Below are positions 27,570-36,100 of a stretch of 64,000 nt of DNA, in pieces. The DNA is taken from positions 314,206-378,205 of the forward strand of contig CAXRDE010000016.1 of NCBI GenBank assembly GCA_964229355.1, in the 5' to 3' direction. A program made the translations under genes and the position numbers. This DNA is from CAXRDE01 sp964229355 (GTDB lineage Bacteria; Cyanobacteriota; Sericytochromatia; UBA7694). The notes under the pieces were generated by a model, which saw nothing but the letters and a program-made list of their open reading frames with translations, was not told the DNA's origin and did no database searches. How positions within the stretch are numbered: the stretch's first letter is position 1; every line of letters starts with the position of its first letter.

Positions 27570-28006
27570 GGCAGCGCCGTCAGGCTTTTGTGCAGTTGAT
27601 CCAAAAGTTGCGCCAATTGCACGGCAGACTCTAAAGACATATCCTGCAGCTGGCAGATCATTTGCTGGGGCACCTGAGCGGCTTTTAATTTGAGTGCCTG
27701 GCCGGCTTCGGTGAGCACCACGCGGCGTTTTCTGGCGTCTTCAGCATCTACTTTTAATTGTAATAACCCCTTGTTTTGCAACTTGTTTAAAATTTGGGTC
27801 AGGGAGCCCCCATCCACGTGGGTGTGATCGATCAATTGTTGAATGGGAATATTGTCACGCTCCCAAAGGCTCATGAGCACGATATATTGGGGATAGGTTA
27901 GCCCCAGAGGCTCAAGGAGCTGACGATAAGCACGGGTAAAAGCGTTGGTGGTCGCATACAGTCGGTGACACAATTGGTTTTCGAGTTTTAAAGCATCTAA
28001 AGACAT
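27566..28006 (-). CDS. MarR-family regulator, OhrR-like
   Basis: 146 residues. The winged helix reads LTYPQYIVLMSLWERDNIPIQQLIDHTHVDGGSLTQILNKLQNKGLL ... DARKRRVVLTEAGQ, a textbook MarR pattern. A cysteine in the N-terminal helix (ENQLCHRLYA, Cys13) sits where OhrR proteins have their peroxide-sensing cysteine, with the following YA and LTYPQY also OhrR-like. It would repress target genes until oxidised by organic peroxide. The divergent neighbour is a glutathione peroxidase-like gene, and inverted repeats lie between the two, so that gene is the likely target. Confidence 0.88.
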   Translation of the reverse strand: MSLDALKLENQLCHRLYATTNAFTRAYRQLLEPLGLTYPQYIVLMSLWERDNIPIQQLIDHTHVDGGSLTQILNKLQNKGLLQLKVDAEDARKRRVVLTEAGQALKLKAAQVPQQMICQLQDMSLESAVQLAQLLDQLHKSLTALP

Positions 28007-28041
28007 ATGTTTAGTTTACGCCAGCGCTTGTATAAAGGGAA

Positions 28042-28092
28042 TGCTTTGCGTTGTGAACTTGGCTATGGCATAATTATTTTGCATGCAAAGCA
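28042..28092 (+). promoter_or_regulatory. Divergent promoter/operator between the OhrR-like gene and the peroxidase
   Basis: TTGCGT (28046-28051), a 17-base spacer and CATAAT (28069-28074) form a promoter for the peroxidase gene. TGCTTTGC at 28042-28049 overlaps the -35 box and has its inverted copy GCAAAGCA at 28085-28092 downstream of the -10. The latter overlaps a perfect 12-bp palindrome, TTTGCATGCAAA (28078-28089). These are plausible binding sites for the OhrR-like protein, although they do not match the usual Bacillus OhrR operator. Confidence 0.55.
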
Positions 28093-28106
28093 AAAAGGAG
28101 CAAAAG

Positions 28107-28652
28107 ATGACACAGCTTGATCAAATCCCCTTTCAAAATGGCAAGGGTGAAACGGTAACCCTGGCTGATTTTGATGCCAAAGCCTATCTGGTGGTAAATG
28201 TGGCCTCTCAGTGCGGCTTAACCCCTCAATACACGGGCTTACAATCCCTGTACCAGCGCTATCACGATAAAGGTTTAGAGATTTTGGCCTTTCCGGCCAA
28301 TGAGTTTTTAGGTCAGGAGCCCGGTACCGATGCCGAAATCCAGGATTTTTGCTCCACAAATTATCAGGTGACCTTTCCGGTGAATGCGAAAATTGTGGTC
28401 AAAGGAGAAGGCCAGCATCCCCTGTATGCTGCGCTGACCGAGGCCCAGCCCCACGCCATTAAAAATGAAGATGATACCTTCGAGGCCCGCTTAAATAGCC
28501 ATGGACTGATTACCGGTGAACCCCACGATATCAAATGGAATTTCGAAAAATTTCTGCTGGATGCCGAAGGTAAGGTGGTGGCACGGTACTTCCCCGATGT
28601 TCTGCCGGAAGATCCCCATTTGGTGTCAGATATTGAGACCCTGTTGGGCTAA
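28107..28652 (+). CDS. Glutathione peroxidase family (thiol peroxidase) protein
   Basis: 181 residues from ATG 28107, which has AAGGAG correctly spaced (28095-28100); an ATG at 28083 lacks a site. The peroxidatic Cys is in VNVASQCGLTPQYTGLQ, the Gln in FPANEFLGQEPG and the Trp-Asn in KWNFEKFLLD, completing the catalytic set. Bacterial cysteine-type members usually use thioredoxin rather than glutathione to reduce lipid or organic peroxides. Its likely control by the adjacent OhrR-like regulator fits that role. Its 3' end overlaps the convergent methyltransferase gene by 27 bases. Confidence 0.95.
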   Translation: MTQLDQIPFQNGKGETVTLADFDAKAYLVVNVASQCGLTPQYTGLQSLYQRYHDKGLEILAFPANEFLGQEPGTDAEIQDFCSTNYQVTFPVNAKIVVKGEGQHPLYAALTEAQPHAIKNEDDTFEARLNSHGLITGEPHDIKWNFEKFLLDAEGKVVARYFPDVLPEDPHLVSDIETLLG

Positions 28653-29519
28653 AGCCTGAATATGGGCGGGGGTGGCACCACAACAGCCGCCCCAATGGGT
28701 AATGGTGGGCAAATCGGGCTGGCGGTAAGTTTGCAGCGCAGAGGCAAAAGCCTCAGGCGACAGCACCGCGCCCGGCAGGCCTGCATTGGGCTTGAGGATC
28801 ATCGCACCCGGATAATCACGCAAAGCCCGTAAGGCGGGGGTCAGACCCACAGGCCCCTCACCGCAGTTGAGTCCGAGCCCCTGCGGTGAAAGCGCCTGTA
28901 AACGCTGAAGGGCTTGCGCGGTGGGGTGTTGTCCCACATACGCTCCCGGTTGCTGTCGCTGTTTCCCTGAAAGGCTCACACACATCATTATCCCATAACC
29001 CCCTTGCCCGGCCAGAGCCCGTTGAATGCCCCGGTACGCGGCTTCGGCCTGTTGAAGATCTTGAATGGTTTCAATAACAAAAGCGTCGATGGGTCCTGCC
29101 AATAGGCCTTCGGCCCGCTGGGCATAAAGGTTTTCTAAAGCCTGTTTTGTGATTTCCCCTTTTTCTGGAGACAACCAGCCGGGTCCCAGGGAACCCCAAA
29201 TTTTGACGGAGGCTGAATCTGCGGGAGCGTTGTCTTGCCAGATCTGGCGGGCTTTGTGAGCCAGTAAGGCGCCCTGTTGACTTAGGCTTTCGGGCGATAA
29301 CCCGGTATCTTTTAAGCTGAGGGGATCACAGCAAAAGGTGTTGGTGGTTAAGCTGCGGGCCCCGGCCTGTAAAAAGGCCAGATGGGCCTGAATGACCTCA
29401 TCGGGTGCTGAGCGATTGAGCACATCGGTACAGCTTAAGGGGCGTTGCATGCGGTGATGCAGGTACGTGCCCATGCCCCCGTCCAGCAGACGGGGGTATG
29501 GGGTCAGGGGCGTGTCCAA
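28626..29519 (-). CDS. Homocysteine S-methyltransferase family protein
   Basis: 297 residues. LLDGGMGTYLHHR opens the barrel, and the zinc-binding cysteines are present in GLNCGEGP and THWGGCCGATPAHI, the signature of the family. It moves a methyl group from S-methylmethionine or SAM (or another donor) to homocysteine to make methionine. No cobalamin or pterin-binding domain is attached, so it is the short MmuM-like type. The upstream pterin dehydratase gene overlaps it by 16 bases, indicating one transcript. Confidence 0.9.
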   Translation of the reverse strand: MDTPLTPYPRLLDGGMGTYLHHRMQRPLSCTDVLNRSAPDEVIQAHLAFLQAGARSLTTNTFCCDPLSLKDTGLSPESLSQQGALLAHKARQIWQDNAPADSASVKIWGSLGPGWLSPEKGEITKQALENLYAQRAEGLLAGPIDAFVIETIQDLQQAEAAYRGIQRALAGQGGYGIMMCVSLSGKQRQQPGAYVGQHPTAQALQRLQALSPQGLGLNCGEGPVGLTPALRALRDYPGAMILKPNAGLPGAVLSPEAFASALQTYRQPDLPTITHWGGCCGATPAHIQALAQQGLNI

Positions 29520-29797
29520 TTGAAGGCTTCAATGCACCGAGCAAGGTCCACATCTTTTTCGGTGACCTGGTTATCGGCGTCGTGGGTGGTGAGGCTAATT
29601 TTGACCTGGTTGTACACGTTCCAGATTTCGGGGTGATGATTGGCGGCCTCGGCGTGAAAGGCCAGGCGCACCAAAAAGCTCATGGCTTCTTTGAAATCAG
29701 AAAACTCAAAGGATTTCACCAGGGTGTGCTCCTGGTGGCTCCAGCCGGGCAGCTCTGTTAAAGCCTGCTGGATGGTGTCTGAAGAAAGGGCTTGCAT
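29504..29797 (-). CDS. 4a-hydroxytetrahydrobiopterin dehydratase (pterin carbinolamine dehydratase)
   Basis: 97 residues, normal size. The active-site block AFHAEAANHHPEIWNVYNQV and the following LTTHDADNQVTEKDVDLA are diagnostic of the PCD/DCoH family, which dehydrates 4a-hydroxy-pterin formed by aromatic amino acid hydroxylases. No hydroxylase gene is in the window. The start is preceded by AGGAGT. It lies first in a pair with the homocysteine methyltransferase. Confidence 0.95.
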   Translation of the reverse strand: MQALSSDTIQQALTELPGWSHQEHTLVKSFEFSDFKEAMSFLVRLAFHAEAANHHPEIWNVYNQVKISLTTHDADNQVTEKDVDLARCIEAFNWTRP

Positions 29798-29824
29798 AAT
29801 CGGACTCCTGCGTTGATTTTGATT

Positions 29825-31312
29825 TTATTTCACGTCAATGTCCCAGAGATTATACACCTTGAGCTGGGTGGCCTGTGCCTCGGCACTAAAGCCAATCAAA
29901 AGGCGTTGCGAGCCTGTATCGGTGAGCTGGAGCGGAATGCGGAAGGTTTTTCCCGCTTCGACGGGGGTGACACTTTTTTGCACTTTATTAACAAACACCC
30001 CCACCGTGCCTGTTTCCACCGCTTCGCCCACAATGTCAAAATTTGCGCCACGGTTTACCTGGGCAGGAATGGGAGACAGTTTGAGTTTTTGTTCGGTAAA
30101 GTTTTGGGTAATATAAAGCTGTCCGTCGTCTGCCTGGACGATGCCAAACCCCACATGGGTGTAATGGGGAGAAAGCAGGGTTTCACGGTGGCCCGGACTG
30201 GACATGAGTTTGGCATGGGCCTGTTCAAGGCGAGGGTTAACGGCCACGTTTTGGGCCACATTGTCACTCAATTGAAAAGCGAAAGCCTGCTCCTGAGGGG
30301 TGCCCAGGGTGGGGGAGTTATGGCCTACGAATTGCTGATCTACCATATCTTGAGAGTGGGCCTGAGAGACCGTGTTGAGCCCTTCGTGCAGCTGAAGGGC
30401 AGAAAAGCCCAATGTTGTGCGATCGCGATTGATCAGGTTTAACAAGGTCTGTCGGGCGCTGGTCAGATCCCCGAGGGGTTGAGGGGTACTGTCCACTGAG
30501 ATACTCTGGGGAAACGGCACGCCCACGGCCACAATGAAATTACAGGCGGGCTGGCCGCCATAGGGGCCTTCCACTTCCACTTCGATGCTATACAGTCCTT
30601 GCTGACGCAGCGGCAGCGTCGTGTTAAACGTGCGGCCTTGAACCCGGGCCATCACCTCTTGAACTTTTCCGTCAGGGCCTGTGATAATGACCCTGGGATT
30701 GGCAAATTCAGGCATTTGAATGGTTCCCTTGAAAGGCAGATCCAGAGGCTGCTCGTAACGCATGGCCGGGGGCGCGTCGAATTGCACCACTTCGGTCACC
30801 AACACGCAGCTCATAAACCACGAAGGCCCTTGTTTGAAAACGCTCAGGCCATAATGGGAAAAAGGCATGGTGCCCAACACATTGCCAAGTTCGCTGCGAA
30901 AGCGGGCTTTGAGCTGTTCAGGATCTCCGTCTGATAGAGAGACCGTCACGATATTATCGGAAGAGAACAATTGCTTTTGCTGCAGTAAAATGCTTAAGGC
31001 GTCGGGGGCAACGGGCGTATAGGTGGCCACCTGTTGGGTGCGGAAATCTGTATCTTCAGGGTTTTTGGCGAGCTGAGCGGCATGATCCTGGGTGATTTGC
31101 ATCAGGGCAGGATGGCTGGCCAGTGGAAAATCCGTAAGCGATTCAAGGGTGCTGACTAAAGCCTCTTGCGTTGTCGTGGTGGCTGCCGTGGCCGCGATGG
31201 GGGCTGAAGAAGAAACGGCGGCCGGGGGCGCAGGGGTAGCGGCTGGGCTGCAGGCACTCATCAAAAAGAGGGTGCTGAGCAGCGCGTGGCGAGCACAAAT
31301 GGAGACATGCAT
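29825..31312 (-). CDS. CAP/SCP-domain lipoprotein
   Basis: 495 residues. The signal peptide ends in a lipobox (FLMSAC, Cys21) followed by a Pro/Ala/Ser/Thr linker. Residues ~280-410 are a CAP (SCP/PR-1/YkwD) domain: LINRDRTTLGFSALQLHEGL, AQAHSQDMVDQQFVGH-type helix, SSPGHRETLLSPHYTHVGFGI and LYITQNF. Residues ~55-165 contain a weaker sequence of similar layout (LMQITQDHAAQLA ... LGTMPFSHYGLSVF), perhaps a degenerate second copy. The tail is a beta domain. CAP proteins are extracytoplasmic, and their role in bacteria is mostly unknown. The gene has its own good promoter immediately after the fusion gene. Confidence 0.87.
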   Translation of the reverse strand: MHVSICARHALLSTLFLMSACSPAATPAPPAAVSSSAPIAATAATTTTQEALVSTLESLTDFPLASHPALMQITQDHAAQLAKNPEDTDFRTQQVATYTPVAPDALSILLQQKQLFSSDNIVTVSLSDGDPEQLKARFRSELGNVLGTMPFSHYGLSVFKQGPSWFMSCVLVTEVVQFDAPPAMRYEQPLDLPFKGTIQMPEFANPRVIITGPDGKVQEVMARVQGRTFNTTLPLRQQGLYSIEVEVEGPYGGQPACNFIVAVGVPFPQSISVDSTPQPLGDLTSARQTLLNLINRDRTTLGFSALQLHEGLNTVSQAHSQDMVDQQFVGHNSPTLGTPQEQAFAFQLSDNVAQNVAVNPRLEQAHAKLMSSPGHRETLLSPHYTHVGFGIVQADDGQLYITQNFTEQKLKLSPIPAQVNRGANFDIVGEAVETGTVGVFVNKVQKSVTPVEAGKTFRIPLQLTDTGSQRLLIGFSAEAQATQLKVYNLWDIDVK

Positions 31313-31345
31313 GCGAAGGATTTCCTTTGGCGAGAGGTTAAGTGT

Positions 31346-31374
31346 ATTGTGACTTTGTGTTGCCTGTGTGTCAA
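31346..31374 (-). promoter_or_regulatory. Sigma-70 type promoter of the CAP-domain lipoprotein gene
   Basis: On the minus strand: a perfect TTGACA, a 17-base spacer and CACAAT, 34 bases before the ATG at 31312. It begins directly behind the stop codon of the dehydrogenase-synthetase fusion. Confidence 0.75.
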
Positions 31375-31375
31375 G

Positions 31376-34300
31376 TTACTTTTCGAGCAGCCAGGTTTTT
31401 CCGAAAAAGCGTCTGAGCTCAGGCAGGGTTGCCCCCAATACCTCGTCATAGGGTTCCATAGACTCGGGTTCTTCAAGGGCTCCGACAATGAGGGAGCAAA
31501 CGGAGAGGTCGGCTTCAAGGGCTTGCTCGTGACTGAGCAAACGCTGCTCAATCCAGGCCTGCAGTTTTTCAAAAATAAAGGGGCACAGGGGGCCGTAAGC
31601 GTGTTGCATGCGCTGAATCACTGTAAAAACGGTGATGCGTGCCGCCCCATAATCAGCGTCGCTGCGGCGGTGTTCAATGACCGTATTAATGTATTGAATC
31701 AGCTGCTCGCTGGTGTTCACCAGAGCCTCGGCCACCGTGGCCACCTGGTTCTGGCTATAAGCTGCGGCCACATCTTCGGCCAGATTTTGGGTTTTGCAGA
31801 GCAGCCAGTGATCCAGCGGGCGCAGCTCACCCTGGCTTTCGGTCGAACGCATTAAGTTGAACAGGCCGGTGACTTTGGCGCTGAGCTTGTGCAAGAGACG
31901 ACGGGCCTGACGCAGGCGGTCTCCCGAAAAGAGCATGATTTCAGGGGCATGACTTTCTAAGGATAAAGCGTAAGCCAGGCGCACGGTGTCCGCACCAAAG
32001 CGGCGAATCAGAGCCTGAGGCTCAATGACGTTGCCCAGCCGCTGCCGCATGGGGCGGCGCACCTGGTGAAACAAAAAGCGTTCTTCGTCTAAGTCAGAGG
32101 GCGAAGCTTCTTCTCGCGGCTTGAGAGCGCGCTCAGTGATGTGCAGGGTGCCGTGTACATGCACGTGCTGAAATACGGGTTGACCGGTAATAATCAGGCT
32201 TGCCAATTGCGAAGGAATAATCCAACGTTGCAGCATTTCGGCATCGGTAAATACCTCTGCCACCATGGGCGGTTTTGGGTTTTGCGGCCAGCCAGCGCCC
32301 ACCAAAGACCAGATGGCTTGCGTAAACCATGTGGACAGCACCTGATTTTCGACCTCAGGAATGGGGTTGCCCCACCAGTACTGGCGGGAGATACACCACA
32401 GGTTTTCTTCTTGAAGGGTTTCTAAGGCGCGTTGTTTCCAGAGGGGGTGAGAAAAGGTCAGGGTGTCGTTTTCAATCAGGCGCTTGAGCTCCTGTTGGGC
32501 ATCGCTGGCCCGCACAAAAATTTGCTCGTCGTAACGGGGAACCACCCGTGACTCACAGCGTCCACAGAAGGGGGTTTCGAGGGTGCCGGTGTTTTCAAAG
32601 CGCTCTAGCTGCTCGCCCAATTGGGCAATAATCTGTTGGCGGGTGTGCTCTCGGCTTTCGCCTGTCCAGGGTGCACAGGCAATGTTCCCTTTTTTGTCGA
32701 AAATTTGCACCCGCTGATAAATCTGATGGGCACGGGCAATTTTTTCGTGGCGCTTGTGAGAGAGAGGGCAAATAATTTCGACGGGTTCTTCACACAGGGG
32801 GCTGGCAATAATGCTGAGGGGTTGATCCGCATGCAACGGATGGGCAACCTGTTGGCCCACCAGGTGAGCGAACGGGCCCTCGGGACTGACCCCAATCGCC
32901 ACTGCGCCCAGCAGGAACTCAGGGTACAGCAGTTCAGGGGCAATGGCCGCACCTCCGCTGGTGTGGGTGTGCCAGCGATAAGCCTCTTGAAAACTGCTGT
33001 GCTGGCGCACCACATCAGAAGCCACCCGAATAGAGGCGCAGCGGGGGCAGTGGTGGGCAATGGTATTTAGAGTAAACAGACGTTCGGAGCGCTTAAAAAA
33101 GTCATAGGCTTCTTGAATGGCCCGCTTACCGGTGCCCTCCATGGGTGAAATCCAATGGGCATGATCTACACCAATGCCCAGTTGATCCAACTGCTGGCGA
33201 ATGTCTGCATCATGACGGTGATAATGATCCCGGCACAAGGACACAAACTCGGTACGGCCCAACTCTTCTCGCTCATAAGGTTGGCTTTGTTCGACGGCCA
33301 CTTGCAGGGCCAATCCGCCGTGCTCCAAACCTAGCACCCGCTGGGGATTGTGGCCTTCAAGTTGCTCCATGGCACGGGCTTTCATATCCAGCAGGGTGGC
33401 TGAGAGAAAACCGGCTAAATTGGGGCTTGAGGCGGTACTGATCGGGGTGGCAGCCAGGCGATGCCTGGAGCGAGACTGATAACGGCCTTCGCGCTCCCAG
33501 CGCACCCGCAGGGTGGGCTCGTCTAAGGCGGGCACAAAAGCGGGTTCTACACTGGTGCTTTTGGGGGTTGCAGAGGACGGGTTTGTCTGCGGACGATAAT
33601 CCGCCCAGCGGGACTGTACCAGGTGATCAATAATGCGTTGGCCCCGGTGCCCGAGCAGCGGGTGAAGTTCCGCAGCGGCCATATCCGCCAGGTCAATGGC
33701 AGCCTGGGTGGTGGTGGTATAGCGGTTCCGGGCGTATTTAAAAACCCGTAAGGTATCAGGGAACACGCGCTCTGCGGCCAGACGCACATCGTCGGGAAGA
33801 TAACCTTGCCATTCGTCGGCGCAGTTGACAATGCCCATGCGATTGCACACAAAGTCCGGTACAAAACCAATGCCCCGGGCTCTTAGTCTTTCGGCATCGG
33901 CTTCGGGTTCGCGCAAAATATTGTTGGCGGCGCCGCACACCAGTTTGACTTTGAGTCGCGGAATGGTGTCCACGTTGACCTGAGCCCCAATGGCGCAGGG
34001 GGCAAAAATATCGGCGTCGAGGTCAAAAATGGCGTCCGGTGGGCTCACCAGATGCAAGCGAGGCCGCTCGGCTTTCAGGGCTTCAAGGGCGGCCTGGTTG
34101 ATGTCGGTGACATACACTTCTGCCCCCAGATCGTCGAGGTAGCGAATGAGCGGCGAGCCCACGTTGCCTGTGCCCTGAACGGCCACCTTGACACCCATCA
34201 GAGAGGTGTCACCGCTCATGGCCTGCCAGGCGGCCTCCATGGCCTTTAACACACCCCGGGCGGTAAAGGGAGAGGGGTTGCCACTGCCGCCGTGGGTGCC

Positions 34301-34915
34301 GGGAATACAGGTGGTAAAACGGTTCTGACTTTGGATGGCTGCCATGTCAGGGGTGTTGGTGCCCACGTCTTCAGCGGTGTAATACACGCCCCCTAAACTG
34401 GCTACAAAGCGGCCATAGGCTTCAAAATAGGCGGTGCGTTCAGGGCCCTGGGCGAAAGCGCTGGGGTGCTGATACTGTGGGGGTAAGGTCATAATGCCCT
34501 TGCCGCCGCCCCAGTGTAGTCCAGCGAGGGCATTTTTACGGGTCATGCCCTGGGACAAACGCATGCCATCCGTTAGCACATCGGCCACGCTCTGGTAAGC
34601 GTGAAAACGCAGCCCCCCCTGAGACAGTCCCCGTCGGGTATCGTGCACAAAGGCCCAGAAAATGGCGTCCAGGCCTTCTTCTCGTCCAATGAAAATGCCT
34701 TCGTGCTCGGCGAAGTCCTGGGAGAGCTCACAGAAGCTTTGCAGGGGTTTGAGCAGGTGCGGGTGAGACAAATGAAACTGGCCTTGTTCATAGAGAATAA
34801 AGGCGTGATACACCTCTGCCTGACGCAGGGCGTCAAGAAATCCGCTCACCGACCATTGCCGAATAAAGCGGGCTTGTTCCTGACGGGTTTGATTGGCTTG
34901 TATCAGTTTTTCCAT
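31376..34915 (-). CDS. Leucine/valine dehydrogenase fused to a degenerate valyl-tRNA synthetase-like module
   Basis: 1179 residues in one uninterrupted frame. Residues ~60-430 are a complete branched-chain amino acid dehydrogenase: GGLRFHAY, catalytic lysines Lys127 (GMTRKNA) and Lys139 (GGGKG), Asp183 (TAEDVGT), GSGNPSPFTARGV and the NAD loop GTGNVG (248-253). The family oxidatively deaminates Leu, Val or Ile to the keto acid with NAD. After a Pro/Ser/Thr linker (~440-465), residues ~485-1179 align with valyl-tRNA synthetase: zinc-type CPRC (623-626), CP1 region (656-745), CGRCESRVVPRYDEQIFV (784-801), WCISRQYWWGNPIP (840-853), LSTWFTQAIW and LGNVIEPQALIRRFGADTVRL (960-980). The HIGH motif is missing and KMSKS reads PMRQR (955-959), so aminoacylation is very unlikely. 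The valyl C-terminal coiled coil is absent. GGAGG precedes the ATG. Role unknown; valine sensing or tRNA binding is inference. Confidence 0.88.
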   Translation of the reverse strand: MEKLIQANQTRQEQARFIRQWSVSGFLDALRQAEVYHAFILYEQGQFHLSHPHLLKPLQSFCELSQDFAEHEGIFIGREEGLDAIFWAFVHDTRRGLSQGGLRFHAYQSVADVLTDGMRLSQGMTRKNALAGLHWGGGKGIMTLPPQYQHPSAFAQGPERTAYFEAYGRFVASLGGVYYTAEDVGTNTPDMAAIQSQNRFTTCIPGTHGGSGNPSPFTARGVLKAMEAAWQAMSGDTSLMGVKVAVQGTGNVGSPLIRYLDDLGAEVYVTDINQAALEALKAERPRLHLVSPPDAIFDLDADIFAPCAIGAQVNVDTIPRLKVKLVCGAANNILREPEADAERLRARGIGFVPDFVCNRMGIVNCADEWQGYLPDDVRLAAERVFPDTLRVFKYARNRYTTTTQAAIDLADMAAAELHPLLGHRGQRIIDHLVQSRWADYRPQTNPSSATPKSTSVEPAFVPALDEPTLRVRWEREGRYQSRSRHRLAATPISTASSPNLAGFLSATLLDMKARAMEQLEGHNPQRVLGLEHGGLALQVAVEQSQPYEREELGRTEFVSLCRDHYHRHDADIRQQLDQLGIGVDHAHWISPMEGTGKRAIQEAYDFFKRSERLFTLNTIAHHCPRCASIRVASDVVRQHSSFQEAYRWHTHTSGGAAIAPELLYPEFLLGAVAIGVSPEGPFAHLVGQQVAHPLHADQPLSIIASPLCEEPVEIICPLSHKRHEKIARAHQIYQRVQIFDKKGNIACAPWTGESREHTRQQIIAQLGEQLERFENTGTLETPFCGRCESRVVPRYDEQIFVRASDAQQELKRLIENDTLTFSHPLWKQRALETLQEENLWCISRQYWWGNPIPEVENQVLSTWFTQAIWSLVGAGWPQNPKPPMVAEVFTDAEMLQRWIIPSQLASLIITGQPVFQHVHVHGTLHITERALKPREEASPSDLDEERFLFHQVRRPMRQRLGNVIEPQALIRRFGADTVRLAYALSLESHAPEIMLFSGDRLRQARRLLHKLSAKVTGLFNLMRSTESQGELRPLDHWLLCKTQNLAEDVAAAYSQNQVATVAEALVNTSEQLIQYINTVIEHRRSDADYGAARITVFTVIQRMQHAYGPLCPFIFEKLQAWIEQRLLSHEQALEADLSVCSLIVGALEEPESMEPYDEVLGATLPELRRFFGKTWLLEK

Positions 34916-34976
34916 GGGTCATTGCCTCCGTTGTCCAGAATATACTAGCACGGCATACAGAAGGCGTTAATGACTT

Positions 34977-36005
34977 TTACCAGTTAATGCGCCCCTGCTT
35001 TTGTAAAAATTCCTGAGAAAAATGCTGGGGTTTTCCCATGTAGCCTTCGCGAAAGCGGTGCACGCCAATGCGAAACTGGTGGCGGGCGCCCCCTTGATCA
35101 AAGTAAAAAATGTTGGCCGCGTTGTGTTTAAACTGGGTTTTGCCCTGCATCACTTGATCCAGGACCTGTTCGGCCTGTCCTTTAAAGTTGGCATAGTGCC
35201 GTTGTGAGGTGTCACCGCCTTTCATGACGCGGTTGAAGCCACTGCGTGAGGCAAACTGGTTGCCGTCGTTCACGATATTGCTAATGCTGGTTTTGCCACC
35301 CATACCGGTGATCTCTCGAATCAAGTTATTGGTGAGGGCGCGGTTGAGGACGGTGGTCATGACCTCGCCCATGTCGCCATTGCTGCCCGACTCAATGGCG
35401 GTTACGGCCACCAGTGCTTTTTGATTCTCGGCGGTATTGAGGCCGTAGCGCTCAATCAGAGCGACCCTGACCTCAGGCTGGCTCAGTAGGGCGTCAATGG
35501 CGTTGCCCAGGGCGGGCAAATTGCGGGCAGAGACGTCTCCCCGTGACACAAAGCGCTTGAGCGACTCCACCTCTTCGCTCACCGCCGGGGCCTTGCTTTC
35601 GAGGGAGCGCAGGGTGTTTTTACCCACCACGCCGTCCACGCCCAAATGGCGATCGCCTTGAAAACGCTCGACGGCACGCTGGGTGGCTGTGTTGTAATCC
35701 CCGGTGACCTGAGTGGGGTAGCCCTTTTCGGTGAGCAAGCGTTGCACCTCTCGTACGGATTCGCCCTGCATCTCGGGCTTAATCAGGGCTTTTCCTTGTC
35801 GGACTTCTGCCAGGGATGGGGCTGATTCGTCGTTGAGGGCCACAATAAGGGGGGCTGTTTTGGCCTGGGCGGTGAGTTGGCTTTGATCTTTAGCCGGTGA
35901 GGGCGCTGCCGGGCTGGGAGCGGCCTGAGCGGTGGCCTGGGGTTTTGGGGTGGGGCGAGACACCGCGGGGGGCGTAGCTGCCTGGCCTGTGGTTTTACGG
36001 ATCAT
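34977..36005 (-). CDS. Peptidoglycan-binding and SleB-like cell wall hydrolase
   Basis: 342 residues. The first ~70 are Pro/Ala/Gln-rich. Residues ~78-133 are a peptidoglycan-binding type 1 domain (GESVREVQRLLTEKGYPTQVTG ... AVERFQGDRHLGVDGVVGKNTL). Residues ~190-325 look like a SleB/hydrolase-2 domain: AVTAIESGSNGDMGEVMTTVLNRAL with the catalytic-type Glu, then ISNIVNDGNQFASRSGF. It would cut peptidoglycan glycan strands. There is no signal peptide. It is divergent from the flagellar cluster beginning with fliK, so it may be the wall hydrolase that opens a path for the flagellar rod, like the FlgJ muramidase; this rests only on position. Confidence 0.78.
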   Translation of the reverse strand: MIRKTTGQAATPPAVSRPTPKPQATAQAAPSPAAPSPAKDQSQLTAQAKTAPLIVALNDESAPSLAEVRQGKALIKPEMQGESVREVQRLLTEKGYPTQVTGDYNTATQRAVERFQGDRHLGVDGVVGKNTLRSLESKAPAVSEEVESLKRFVSRGDVSARNLPALGNAIDALLSQPEVRVALIERYGLNTAENQKALVAVTAIESGSNGDMGEVMTTVLNRALTNNLIREITGMGGKTSISNIVNDGNQFASRSGFNRVMKGGDTSQRHYANFKGQAEQVLDQVMQGKTQFKHNAANIFYFDQGGARHQFRIGVHRFREGYMGKPQHFSQEFLQKQGRINW

Positions 36006-36100
36006 TCAAGGTACCTCGTGAGCATGGTGTTTGCTTTGTTTATCGGGTCGGGTGGGCCTGTGCGACCTTTTTTAACAAAAAAATAATTTAAACTTATATT

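Noticed and set aside
31376..34915. Possibility that the dehydrogenase-synthetase gene is two genes joined by a sequencing error
   Set aside because: No internal ribosome site with a start near the linker was noticed, the frame is open throughout, and both halves are protein-like; kept as a real fusion, though only long reads would prove it.
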